This document shows, piece after piece, positions 17,214 through 25,879 of a DNA stretch of 64,000 bases. Source of the DNA: Vibrio alfacsensis (GTDB taxonomy: Bacteria; Pseudomonadota; Gammaproteobacteria; Enterobacterales; Vibrionaceae); contig NZ_CP032094.1 of the NCBI RefSeq assembly GCF_003544875.1, positions 1 to 64,000 of the forward strand. Reading direction: 5' to 3'. Position numbers and translations under genes: made by a program. The notes under the pieces were generated by a model. It had not been told where the DNA came from, ran no database searches, and was given only the letters and a program-made list of their open reading frames with translations. Within the stretch, counting starts at the first letter, position 1, and each line of letters starts with the position of its first letter.

Positions 17214-17708
17214 TTATTCGCTGATCGTCACTTTCTCGATAATGATTGGATCGCATGGAACATCATCGTGACCAAGCTTAGAGGTCGTTTTTACTTTCGC
17301 GATGCGATTTACGACATCCATACCCGCGGTCACTTTACCAAACACCGCGTAGCCCCAGCCTAGGTTGGTAGTTGCGGTGTGGTCTAGGAAATCATTGTCT
17401 TCCAAGTTAATGAAGAACTGTGCCGTTGCAGAGTGCGGAGCATCGGTACGCGCCATTGCGATAGTGCCAACAAGATTCTTTAGACCACGGTTTGCTTCGT
17501 TCGCAATCGGGGCGCGTGTTGGCTTTTCTGCCATGTCTTCGGTATGACCGCCACCTTGGATCATAAAGCCGTCGATAACGCGGTGGAAAATGGTGCCGTT
17601 GTAGAAGCCATCTTCACAGTATTTTTTGAAGTTCTTTGAGCTAACTGGCGCTCGTTCTAGGTTCAGTTCAATCTCGATGTCACCGAAATTGGTGGTCATG
17701 ATAATCAT
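17214..17708 (-). CDS. ppiB: Peptidyl-prolyl cis-trans isomerase B (cyclophilin)
   Basis: 164 residues, the full length of cytosolic PpiB. Cyclophilin marks are [14 protein letters not shown] (catalytic Arg in FHRV), [34 protein letters not shown] and [15 protein letters not shown]. It catalyses prolyl isomerisation during protein folding. There is no signal peptide, which separates it from periplasmic PpiA. It is a single-gene unit. Confidence 0.96.
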   Translation of the reverse strand: MIIMTTNFGDIEIELNLERAPVSSKNFKKYCEDGFYNGTIFHRVIDGFMIQGGGHTEDMAEKPTRAPIANEANRGLKNLVGTIAMARTDAPHSATAQFFINLEDNDFLDHTATTNLGWGYAVFGKVTAGMDVVNRIAKVKTTSKLGHDDVPCDPIIIEKVTISE

Positions 17709-17775
17709 CTGGTTTTGCCCTTGTAGGTGCTAAGTTGGCGGCATTATAGCTAAGACTTCTGAGGATAGAAGAAAT

Positions 17776-17804
17776 AAAAACAGCGACGTTTTGGCGTCGC
17801 TGTT
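17776..17804 (-). terminator. Intrinsic terminator of the DCC-family gene
   Basis: Minus strand AACAGCGACG pairs with CGTCGCTGTT around a six-base loop, followed by TTTTT. It lies between the DCC-family gene and ppiB. Confidence 0.85.
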
Positions 17805-17829
17805 TAGGATGGCTTCGACGTAGTGTTGG

Positions 17830-18219
17830 TTATTTACGAGAACAGACGCCATTACTGCAACGGGAGTTACCCGTTAACCAATATGATATGCGATATCGAT
17901 TGTTGGCAAACTTGAGGTAAAGCCAGTCTGCTGCAGGTTTGAAAATACGCCAACGCAGCGGAGCATATAACCAACCACGACCAACCAATTGCCATGCACG
18001 ATGAGTCACATCCAACCCAAGCAGCAGTTCGCCTTTCTCGTTGAGGGCATGCAAGATGGTGTTGGCATGCTTGGGATCGATTTGCGGATAGTCGTTGAAA
18101 GCCTCGCTGTAGATGTCGATGGTTTTGATCTGTTGTCGAGTATCGCGTAGCTTTAGCGCGTCCATCTCTTTGGCGCACAAGGGGCAAGTGCCATCGTAAA
18201 ATACGGTCAGTTTTATCAT
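17830..18219 (-). CDS. DCC-family (DUF393) thiol-disulfide oxidoreductase-like protein
   Basis: 129 residues from the chosen start (MIKLTVFYDG); an upstream in-frame ATG at 18246 would add nine residues. The N-terminal YDGTCPLC with C12 and C15 is the CxxC/DCC hallmark of a thioredoxin-like fold family of unknown substrate, often cytosolic. It follows the DUF4344 gene by about 40 bases on the same strand. The C-terminal SRCSNGVCSRK adds a second Cys pair. Confidence 0.88.
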   Translation of the reverse strand: MIKLTVFYDGTCPLCAKEMDALKLRDTRQQIKTIDIYSEAFNDYPQIDPKHANTILHALNEKGELLLGLDVTHRAWQLVGRGWLYAPLRWRIFKPAADWLYLKFANNRYRISYWLTGNSRCSNGVCSRK

Positions 18220-18256
18220 GGTTAGGCCTGTAGTTAACGGTGCCATTTTTACGTGA

Positions 18257-19030
18257 TTATTTGTTTTTTAGTTCATTGTTTTGCAAGTAATGCAGCCAAT
18301 TGTCACGGATGTTACGGTAATTGAATTGACAGAACTCTTTACGTTCGCGCAAATAATCTTTTTCCACTTCATCCAGTAACGCTTTGTATTGCTCTGGATC
18401 GCTGCCGTAAACCAAACACAGAGTAGAGAAATAGCGTTGTAGATCGAAACTGTGTTCATCAATGTATTCTCCAAGTTCGTAGTAGTCTGGCCTATCGTCA
18501 GATTCGAACGCAAACATGTCCGCAGCACTGATCGCCACATCTGATCCGTCTTCGACGTAGTCGATCAGTAAAATGGTGGCAAAGTTATCAACGGCATCTT
18601 CTTCTTTGCCCAATATAGGGATGTTTTGATCGGCTACGTAAGCGTGCCCGGCTTCGTGCAATAAAGTATGGAGTAAGGTATCGAGGGCGCCTACTTTTGG
18701 TGTTTTGCCATACCGTTCTTGATATTTGTTGTTGGTGAAGTAGTTGAGTGATTCGAGATAAAACGTGTACGGAACATGAATGCTGTGCGTATTAGGATCG
18801 TAAAATGGCCCATCTTCACCGCCATAAATGAGGGTTAACGGTGTATTAAACAGGAAGTGCTCTTGAGACAATTGAACAAAAGTGTCATTCACTTCGCTGC
18901 TCTCTATCACCTGTGCAGCAAAGCGGTCGTCAGTAGTTTCCGTTGGTAGATATTCTATTTTAATGTTTTCGCTCGCAGATGCTGTGGCAGCAAACAACAT
19001 CAGGGAGGAAAAGGCTAAGCAAATTTTCAT
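18257..19030 (-). CDS. DUF4344 putative metallopeptidase, periplasmic
   Basis: 257 residues with a Sec signal peptide (about 1-20, cleavage after ASA). HEAGH at 125-129 is an HExxH zinc site, followed 13 residues later by EEDAVDNFA, the third-ligand region typical of DUF4344. Secreted or periplasmic zincin of unknown substrate. It probably forms a short transcription unit with the DCC-family gene. Confidence 0.85.
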   Translation of the reverse strand: MKICLAFSSLMLFAATASASENIKIEYLPTETTDDRFAAQVIESSEVNDTFVQLSQEHFLFNTPLTLIYGGEDGPFYDPNTHSIHVPYTFYLESLNYFTNNKYQERYGKTPKVGALDTLLHTLLHEAGHAYVADQNIPILGKEEDAVDNFATILLIDYVEDGSDVAISAADMFAFESDDRPDYYELGEYIDEHSFDLQRYFSTLCLVYGSDPEQYKALLDEVEKDYLRERKEFCQFNYRNIRDNWLHYLQNNELKNK

Positions 19031-19143
19031 TTCTGCAATCTTGTTGTTTGTTGGTTTGCTTGAAAATTATACATGCTTTTTAAATCGTTCGTGTCTAACG
19101 AAGTGACTGTTTGCGAAAGCAGAAAGAAAACGGTGTAAAGAAA

Positions 19144-19163
19144 AGAGCCGACACGACGGCTCT
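19144..19163 (-). terminator. Terminator of the cytochrome/copper operon
   Basis: AGAGCCG pairs with CGGCTCT around a six-base loop; on the minus strand it is followed by TTTTC. It lies about 35 bases after the last gene of the operon. Confidence 0.75.
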
Positions 19164-19196
19164 TTGGAGGATGAAATTGTCACGGTTTGATTGAGA

Positions 19197-19544
19197 TTAA
19201 AACACTCGTTGTTTTGCTAGATACACTGCCATGGCGCGAATTTCTTCATCATTGAATGGTTGCATCGCCACCTCCATAGGAATGTATAAACCGTTTTTGC
19301 GTCGCTTCTCTCGATAGTCGATCATTTGATTGTAGAGGTATTGTTCTGATTGACCGCCAATTTTTGGATACAGTGGCATGACAGGTTCATTACCCGATAC
19401 GCCATGACACTGCCCACAGCCTCCTCTCCCAGGATTGATATAGAGCGCTTCCCCTTGATCGTAGATTGGATCACTTTGAGCGTGAGCCAAAGACAGCGGA
19501 AGCAAGTTGATGGCGATGAGCGCCATAATATGATTAACTTTCAC
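19197..19544 (-). CDS. Monohaem class I cytochrome c, periplasmic
   Basis: 115 residues with a signal peptide (about 1-22, HAQ). One haem site CGQCH at 43-47, and Met residues near YIPMEVAMQPF as possible axial ligand, with EEIRAMAVYLAKQ as the C-terminal helix. It would carry electrons in the periplasm. It is the last gene of the operon and overlaps the thioredoxin-like gene by 11 bases. Confidence 0.88.
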   Translation of the reverse strand: MKVNHIMALIAINLLPLSLAHAQSDPIYDQGEALYINPGRGGCGQCHGVSGNEPVMPLYPKIGGQSEQYLYNQMIDYREKRRKNGLYIPMEVAMQPFNDEEIRAMAVYLAKQRVF

Positions 19545-20061
19545 CGATATTTTCCTCTAAGCACAGCAGCCATTGCTGATAATTCCCCATCGACTCGGCA
19601 AGGTATCCATTGCCAATGTATCGCACCTCACCTTCGAGTATGATTAAGGTGGCAGGTAATCCGTGAATCCCGATCTGGTTTAACTGGGAAAAGTCATCCA
19701 TATGGCCTTGATTGAGTTTGGTTGCACCAAGTGTCTCTATGGCGTTGGTCACTTGCTCGTTCATCGCTCCAACGTGAATGGCACTCAATGAGATCTTATC
19801 TTCTAGAGCGCGATTCAGTTCCACCAGCATTGGCAGTTCTTTTCTGCATGGTGCGCACCATATTGCCCAGAGGTTAACGACACTCACTGGCGTATGGATT
19901 GGCTTTTGTATGGCGTTAGGTAAGTTTTCCGATGCAATGGTCACTGGCGTAAAAGGTGCAGGTGTCGGGCACTGGCTGGCCAAGCTGTCAGTATTCACGC
20001 CAAAAACCGAAAGCATGATCAAGGTGAACATTGCATACGATCGTTTGAGGTTTTTAGACAT
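19534..20061 (-). CDS. TlpA-like thioredoxin-fold protein
   Basis: 175 residues with an N-terminal signal or anchor (about 9-28). Active site WCAPC with C69 and C72, and cis-Pro motif GLPATLIIL. TlpA/ResA-type proteins keep cysteines of haem-binding or copper-binding proteins reduced in the periplasm. Its place between SCO and a cytochrome c suggests it reduces those two proteins. Confidence 0.88.
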   Translation of the reverse strand: MSKNLKRSYAMFTLIMLSVFGVNTDSLASQCPTPAPFTPVTIASENLPNAIQKPIHTPVSVVNLWAIWCAPCRKELPMLVELNRALEDKISLSAIHVGAMNEQVTNAIETLGATKLNQGHMDDFSQLNQIGIHGLPATLIILEGEVRYIGNGYLAESMGNYQQWLLCLEENIGES

Positions 20062-20066
20062 ACAAG

Positions 20067-20642
20067 TTACTTCTCTGGCAGTTCTTTGAGCATGGCTTTG
20101 GCGATTTTCTCGGAGCCATCACCATAACCATAAACATCGATCAACTCACGATCTGGTCCGTATAGGTACAAGTACGTTGAGTGAAAAACTTCGTATAGCT
20201 CCGGTAAAGGGGCATAGACGGGCTTTCCATCACGAGAGTAGCCGTAAGTTGCACGCAAAGATTTTGCGACGGCTTTAGTTTGTTCCTCGTTGCCCACTAA
20301 ACCAACTAATTTAGGGTGAAAATACTGTACGTATTGTGCCAAGTTATCGGCCGTATCGCGGTTAGGATCGATGGAGATAAACAGAGGAGTGACCAAATCT
20401 GCTTTGTTACCGAGCCGATGCATCACGCCTGCCATATCGAGCGCGGTGGTGGGGCAGATTTCTGGACATGAGGTATAACCGATTGCCACAAAAAGGTATT
20501 GATCTTTATAGCTTTCTTCCGTTACTTGTGTCGTAGTGCCTTGTTTTGATTCACTAAGGGTGAATGTGAGTGGCGCGGCATAGGCGTTGATGGCACTGAA
20601 TGCTAGCGATGTGGTGAGAATGAAAGACGAGATGAGTTTCAT
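20067..20642 (-). CDS. SCO1/SenC-family copper metallochaperone
   Basis: 191 residues from ATG 20642, chosen because AGGAG lies six bases upstream; a start at 20660 would overlap the preceding gene. It has a signal peptide (about 1-22). TSCPEICP with C59 and C63 and a distal His in EVFHSTYLY form the SCO copper site, and SIDPNRDT is the family loop. SCO proteins deliver copper to, or reduce, CuA-type sites. No cytochrome oxidase gene is here, so the target may be another copper protein. Confidence 0.9.
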   Translation of the reverse strand: MKLISSFILTTSLAFSAINAYAAPLTFTLSESKQGTTTQVTEESYKDQYLFVAIGYTSCPEICPTTALDMAGVMHRLGNKADLVTPLFISIDPNRDTADNLAQYVQYFHPKLVGLVGNEEQTKAVAKSLRATYGYSRDGKPVYAPLPELYEVFHSTYLYLYGPDRELIDVYGYGDGSEKIAKAMLKELPEK

Positions 20643-20650
20643 GGTCGCTC

Positions 20651-21751
20651 CTAGTGACAAATGGTGTTAGTGAGTCCCATCGCAATGAGGTGTGGCTTTT
20701 TGAGGCCGGTTTCGAGTGATGGCAGCTGGGCCTCTTTACGCAAATCAAGGACAAGCAAAGCGCTGTTATTACCTTGTGTCGCAAATAAGGTTTTGGAGTC
20801 CGCAACTACTACGACGTCTCCTAGCGGTGCATTAAGCGCAAAGTGTTTGGTCGGTTTGTCATTGGTCAGGTTAAACACGTTCACGCCACTTTTTGTTGCA
20901 ACTACGCCGATCGATTCGAGCCAGCCCGTGCGGATCTCTGTGGTTTGATCTTTAAAATCGATCGTTTTCACCGTCTGACCGCTCCAGCTGTTGACGACTA
21001 ATCCTTGGCCATTTTGCGCCGCTAGGATCATATGTTCACTGTCTGAACTCACATACGGACGCCAAGGCGTATCTTCGAGCGTGATCTTGGCGAATTCTTG
21101 CTCCATAAAGAGATCCCAAACCGTCACGGTGTTTTTGTTGAGATCACCAACCATGACAAGGCGAGCGTCAGGAGAAAGGGTCACTTCGGATACTTTGCCA
21201 CCACTGCCCAGTTGAATTTCTCGCGTTGCGGCATCGTGCACGCGCCAAATGAGTGTGCGTCCACTGTTTTGTTCGGTGATGTAGAGGTTGTAGCCACCAG
21301 TGTCGAAGTTGACGCTGTAAGGCTGAGCAAGGTTGGGAATTGTCTCTAGGTATCGGCCAGTCAGAGGTTCGATCATGACGATTTTGTCTTTGAGAGCAAC
21401 GGCGAGGCGTGCGCCATCAGGGGCGACAATGATCGCTTCTGGCACGGATTCGACATCCATGCTCCAGTGTTTTTTTTCTACTAAATCATAGACGTACACT
21501 TTGGTGGTTTTGCCATCGATGTACAACAACATATCTTGGACGTCCGATACTTCCATCATGGTTGGAATAACTTGCATGGATAGGGTATCGATGTGTTTGT
21601 GGTTAAAGGTATCAACCACGGCAACATTGGAACTGGTTTGGTCAGTAATGAACGCCCAACGAGCACCGTCATCATAGCGGCCAGGTTCGTCTGCGAATGA
21701 GAATGAGCTCACGAGGAGCAATGCACTCAATAGGTGATGATGAAAAGCCAT
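20651..21751 (-). CDS. Periplasmic YncE-like beta-propeller protein
   Basis: 366 residues with a signal peptide (about 1-20, SFA-DE). Repeating blades such as WAFITDQTSSNVAVVDTFNH, SPDARLVMVGDLNKNTVTVWDL and LFATQGNNSALLVLDLR show a seven-blade YVTN/cytochrome-d1-like propeller. No haem motif is present. In this operon it could be a scaffold or a cofactor-binding partner for the cytochromes, similar to propeller proteins found beside nitrite- and sulfur-metabolism cytochromes. Confidence 0.8.
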   Translation of the reverse strand: MAFHHHLLSALLLVSSFSFADEPGRYDDGARWAFITDQTSSNVAVVDTFNHKHIDTLSMQVIPTMMEVSDVQDMLLYIDGKTTKVYVYDLVEKKHWSMDVESVPEAIIVAPDGARLAVALKDKIVMIEPLTGRYLETIPNLAQPYSVNFDTGGYNLYITEQNSGRTLIWRVHDAATREIQLGSGGKVSEVTLSPDARLVMVGDLNKNTVTVWDLFMEQEFAKITLEDTPWRPYVSSDSEHMILAAQNGQGLVVNSWSGQTVKTIDFKDQTTEIRTGWLESIGVVATKSGVNVFNLTNDKPTKHFALNAPLGDVVVVADSKTLFATQGNNSALLVLDLRKEAQLPSLETGLKKPHLIAMGLTNTICH

Positions 21752-21822
21752 AAGTTTGCCTGTTTAAACTGAAGCGTGAAGTGGGAGATACGCAAATGCC
21801 CCCAAGAGGGGGCATTGTGTGG

Positions 21823-23499
21823 TTATGGATTGCGGATACAGCGAGTGTAGAACTCTACATCTTTGCTCATGCCAAGACCGGAACCAATTTGGTAGCCTTG
21901 CGCCCAGCCTTTGTTACCTTTATCGTTTCGATGATCAAGCATTTCTGGGGTTTGGTCTTTCTTACGTGGCGGTAGAGGACGCACAAACAGCGTTGGCCCC
22001 GGTAAGTCGGTTGAGCTACTCCAGAAGAAATACTTAATTGGCGTATTCGGGAAGAACGCTTCATCAATCGCTGGTGAGGTTTTGTTGTAGTTCACGATCG
22101 ACACCAGCTCTCGGATGTTTGGTAGGCGCCAATCTTCATAGCCTGCATAATCCAAGTTTTCACAGTATTCGATAGAATCAAGCCAATTACGGCGCTTGTA
22201 ATCGATGTTTTGTTGCCACATACGGTCTGTGATTTTTTCGGTTACCGTACCATCGCCATTGTCGACATAACTCATATTATGGTATGCCGCTCCGTTGTCT
22301 GCACGAACACAGCGAACAAGCTTAGTCGACGCCGTGTGCTGACCCATGATGTGGCCCTCAGGGAAGCCGATGTGCCAAGCATGATCGGGATGGTCACTAA
22401 CCGGGAAGCCCCATACACCAGAGCTTAATCGTGGCATGTTGAGGAACGCTTCGGTGTTAATCGCAGGACGGAATTCACCTAGGTCAGCGATACTTTGCAG
22501 TTCTTTCATCAGTGGGTAACGCCAATCGTCGTAGCCATCTAACTCAAGATCCGCACAGTACTGTTCCCCTTCTTTTGCCGTCATCCAAAGACGAGAGGAA
22601 TCGCGTTCCCAGACCAATTTGGTGTTGTTGTCGACCACAGTTTTGCCAGACTCACTGATGGTGTAGCTCATCGGGTTTTGTGGGTAGTCGTTGTCTTCAC
22701 CGTGCATGTCGATGAAGTTTTGGATTTGGCCTGTGTCTGGCAGTACGAAGCCCTCAACGGGTGGCATACCTTTACCTGTGATGAACTCTTGGCGCTCAAT
22801 CGGGGTGTATTCCATTCCCGTTACGTACGCCACGATATCCGCATAATCGTCTTCGCTGAGCATTTTGGCAAACGGTACCATGATAGCCGCTTGACGATTG
22901 GTGCGCTTGCCATCGCGGTATGCGGTCATTTGCTCAAATACGTAAGCTGGCATTTGACCTTTTAGTGGTGGGTAAGCAGGATTGGTTGAAGCGCCTTGCT
23001 CACCGTGACACATTTTGCAGCTCGCATCGTACTTTTGCTTACCACGAGCGTAGGCTTCACTTTTCACCACGTCTGGGCGCGGATTCCATTTCATTTTACG
23101 TTCGCTAAGCACCAGAGATAAGTCTGCGATCTCTTTTGGTGGGATCGTGTAAACGTACTCTTTCATTTGAGATGAGACCCCAGCTTGGCGCTCCATGTCC
23201 ATATCGACAAATTGGTTGTAGAAGTACTGTGGGTCAAAACCTTCTAATTTCGGACTTAAGGTTTCTGGCACTTCTTCAACGGCTGGGCGGTGACAGCCTA
23301 AGTAACAAGCATAGATGTTACGGTTAGCCACTTGGCGTTCTTGCGCGGTAAGGTCTGCAGGCGTTCGACGAATGGTGTAATCTTCATAGCCGTTATCGAT
23401 ATCGGTCACTTTTACGCTATCAGCACTTGCACCAAATGCAACCGCACCTAGTGCTAATAGACTGATGGCAAGTTTGTTTGCTTTAAAGCACTTATCCAT
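21823..23499 (-). CDS. Dihaem cytochrome c with C-terminal DUF1566 (Lcl-type) domains
   Basis: 558 residues with a signal peptide (about 1-26). The N-terminal half has a canonical haem site CKMCH at 161-165 and an unusual CYLGCH at 65-70, which has three residues between the cysteines. The C-terminal half has two DUF1566/Lcl-like units (TKLVWERDSSRLWMTAKEGE with YDDWRYPLMKELQSI, and DRMWQQNI with YEDWRLPNIRELVSI), related to C-type-lectin/FGE folds. The gene overlaps the tetrahaem gene by 8 bases. It is the best candidate for the catalytic or substrate-binding subunit of this electron-transfer system. Confidence 0.85.
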   Translation of the reverse strand: MDKCFKANKLAISLLALGAVAFGASADSVKVTDIDNGYEDYTIRRTPADLTAQERQVANRNIYACYLGCHRPAVEEVPETLSPKLEGFDPQYFYNQFVDMDMERQAGVSSQMKEYVYTIPPKEIADLSLVLSERKMKWNPRPDVVKSEAYARGKQKYDASCKMCHGEQGASTNPAYPPLKGQMPAYVFEQMTAYRDGKRTNRQAAIMVPFAKMLSEDDYADIVAYVTGMEYTPIERQEFITGKGMPPVEGFVLPDTGQIQNFIDMHGEDNDYPQNPMSYTISESGKTVVDNNTKLVWERDSSRLWMTAKEGEQYCADLELDGYDDWRYPLMKELQSIADLGEFRPAINTEAFLNMPRLSSGVWGFPVSDHPDHAWHIGFPEGHIMGQHTASTKLVRCVRADNGAAYHNMSYVDNGDGTVTEKITDRMWQQNIDYKRRNWLDSIEYCENLDYAGYEDWRLPNIRELVSIVNYNKTSPAIDEAFFPNTPIKYFFWSSSTDLPGPTLFVRPLPPRKKDQTPEMLDHRNDKGNKGWAQGYQIGSGLGMSKDVEFYTRCIRNP

Positions 23500-24118
23500 T
23501 GTTTTCTACTCCAAGAAGCGTCGCGATTTCATGCATACGTTCTTCTTCTCGTAAGCGCATTTCGCGTTTTAGGCCAGGGTGGGCAATGTCGTAATGACAG
23601 CTAGAACATTGCCAATTGCTGTCTGAATCTTTGCGAGCGAATGCAAGCTGGTGGGTTTGATCTGAAATTGGTGATTCAGTGGTTGCTTCGAGCGCACGGT
23701 CTTCAAGTGCTTTGTGGCAGTTCAAACAGCCAGAATCGAATACATACTCAGTACGTTTCGGGTGCAGTTCGTCATAATCGAGCGCTTCCATTTGCAGCAC
23801 ATATTCTCCAAATAAGTGGCGCATGCCTGACGTACCTTTAACCCAAAGCTCATCGACAACATTGGAATCGGGTAGGTGACAGGAAACACAGTCAGCAACA
23901 AAACCTTGGCTGTTGTTGCCGCCATGAATACTGCGTGCGAATGTCTCAGATGCAGGCTCCATCGTATGGCAAGTGCCACAGTATTCATTGGTACTAAAGG
24001 CGTGCAGCACTTCACTTGCAGGCAGAGATGCGAATAAACCTATGCCGGCACCTGCGGTGATTAAGGTGGCAACGACGGCCCCTCGTACTGTGCGAATTTG
24101 TTTCAATAGTGATTTCAT
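23492..24118 (-). CDS. NapC/NirT-family tetrahaem cytochrome c, quinol-linked
   Basis: 208 residues: one N-terminal membrane segment (about 13-32) and four CxxCH haem sites at 47, 77, 131 and 171 (CGTCH, CVSCH, CLNCH, CSSCH). NapC/NirT proteins take electrons from the quinol pool and pass them to periplasmic reductases. It overlaps the genes on both sides by 4 and 8 bases, so translation is coupled. It is the probable electron entry point for the dihaem DUF1566 protein. Confidence 0.92.
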   Translation of the reverse strand: MKSLLKQIRTVRGAVVATLITAGAGIGLFASLPASEVLHAFSTNEYCGTCHTMEPASETFARSIHGGNNSQGFVADCVSCHLPDSNVVDELWVKGTSGMRHLFGEYVLQMEALDYDELHPKRTEYVFDSGCLNCHKALEDRALEATTESPISDQTHQLAFARKDSDSNWQCSSCHYDIAHPGLKREMRLREEERMHEIATLLGVENNG

Positions 24119-24588
24119 TCCGCTGCCTCTTGCGCCAATTGTGCGGATGTTTTCACTACCGCTTTACAAGTTGCTTCCGGAGCGAATGCTAACCACAATT
24201 CAACATCGTACTCTTCTCCTGCCACTGGACGTTGTTTCAAGTCGAACAGCATGACATGGTGTCCGCCGGGTTTCAGGGAAACAGTCGTCCCCGGTTTTAA
24301 CGGTAACTGCGGGATTCTGGTCATCGTCATGACACCATCGACATGTTTCATGTCATGCAGTTCAGTGTGACTTGTCAGTTGAGGCACAACGGCACCATAC
24401 AAGGCTTCAGGTGCAGGCAAGCGAAGAGACTGGGTTTCTTCATCTGGCTGGTAGGTCAGTGTGAAATACAGACCAGTTTTGTCTGCACCAGGAGCAGGCT
24501 CGCGGATCACACAGTCACTGACGGTGACCGATGCGCTGGCCATGGTGCTACTCAAACCCAGCATGAGGGCGAGAAGAGTACGTTTCAT
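24115..24588 (-). CDS. PCu(A)C-family periplasmic copper chaperone
   Basis: 157 residues with a signal peptide (about 1-19, ASA). Copper ligands fit the family pattern: H and M in HDMKHVDGVMTM and the H/M of GGHHVMLF. PCu(A)C works with SCO to load copper sites, and a SCO gene lies in the same operon. It overlaps the tetrahaem gene by 4 bases. Confidence 0.9.
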   Translation of the reverse strand: MKRTLLALMLGLSSTMASASVTVSDCVIREPAPGADKTGLYFTLTYQPDEETQSLRLPAPEALYGAVVPQLTSHTELHDMKHVDGVMTMTRIPQLPLKPGTTVSLKPGGHHVMLFDLKQRPVAGEEYDVELWLAFAPEATCKAVVKTSAQLAQEAAE

Positions 24589-24609
24589 TGTTGAGGTCCT
24601 TACAAGGGA

Positions 24610-25598
24610 TTAGAAAGAAACAATCAATCCTAAGTTGACGTTGTCGCCTTTGGCGCTTGTTTCAGGGGTAGTGTTCTCTTCCCCGTAGAAAGCCGTTTCC
24701 GCAAAAACAGAGAAGTGAGCGTTGAATTTATGATTCACGTTGGCGATCACCAAAGATTCATCATCGCGATTAGCGTCTTTCCAATCGGCGAATTGGTAGC
24801 CCAAACTCATTGAGGTATCACCATAGGTGTATTTACCAGAAATACCGTACACGTTGCGTTTGCCAAACGGTGCGTCATAGTCAAACTCTGCTACGGCACC
24901 TAGATAGAATTGATTCCAGTCGTAGCTCGTCGCCACGATGGTGCGCTGGCTATCTTCTTCTGCGCCGCCAAGCATCTCTTTAGAGGTCAGAGATTGATTG
25001 ACGACAAGGCTAAAATTACCTTGGTTGTATAACGCACGAAGGCCGAGAATGTCGGCATCTTCATCGTTGTGTTCATCAGGAGAAACGATCGCTGCTTTAA
25101 AATGGAAAGGACCAAAATGAGGAGTGATTAATGCAAACTGATTGGTCGAGTAGCGTTTGCCGCCAAATAGGAGGTTGTCACTATGGCGTTCCATGTTGTT
25201 GCTTTCAAAAATGTCGATTTTGCTGTAAAGGTCAGCCCAAGTACCGGTTGTACCTGAACCAATAAACGTTCCCCATTTTTATTCATCATGATGATGTTTG
25301 CTTCACGGACAATCAGATCGTTGTCGTCCGCTTTTTCGCCTTTTGCATTAAGTTTTGGCATTGATTCTGAATATTCCGCTTCCAGTTGGTAGCGCAAATT
25401 GAAATCATAAACGGGTACAAAACCGACAAGCCCTGCTTCCGCTTGGTAGATATCGGTGGTGTAGTCATTGCCCTCTTGAAATGCTGCTTGAGCACGAACA
25501 GAGCCGTAAAATTCAGGTGTTGAAACTTCCACTGCTTGAGCCGTTGAGCTCAGTAATAAACAACCAATAATGGCCGCACTGCATTTATTAATTTTCAT
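24610..25598 (-). CDS. Outer-membrane porin, frameshifted in this sequence
   Basis: Read as two pieces broken at CCCC 25271-25274. Adding one base gives a continuous protein of about 330 residues with a signal peptide (about 1-22, AQA-VE), FYGSVRAQAAFQEG as first strand, NGGTFIGSGTTGTWADLYSK across the repair and a terminal Phe (LGLIVSF). It is a Gram-negative porin of the Porin_4 type. As first gene of the copper/cytochrome operon it may supply its substrate or metal to the periplasm. The break is in a homopolymer and is probably a sequencing error. Confidence 0.87.
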
Positions 25599-25768
25599 AC
25601 TTTTGTCATAAGTTGTAATAGTTCTTCACGGGCGAGTATATGAATGACAAATCGTAAGGAAATGACGCTTTATGCATCGTTCTTATTTAGAATCTGCATA
25701 AGGTGATGTTGGTTGCAGTATTTTCTTCAATTTAGAAAGAGGGTTGGAATTAAGTGATTGAATAAATA

Positions 25769-25782
25769 GGTTTTAACCTAAA
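25769..25782. promoter_or_regulatory. Inverted repeat between the porin operon and the LysR gene
   Basis: TAGGTT-TT-AACCTA is a perfect 14-base inverted repeat in the 281-base divergent region, about 100 bases before the LysR start. It is a candidate regulator site; no data beyond position and symmetry. Confidence 0.3.
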
Positions 25783-25879
25783 TTTAAATAAATGGTAGCA
25801 AGCTGTTATCTTTAATGTATTTTTGTAGTTTTGCGTTTATCTGGTAGAGTTTTGCTTTCTTTTCTTACTCATTTTTCCC

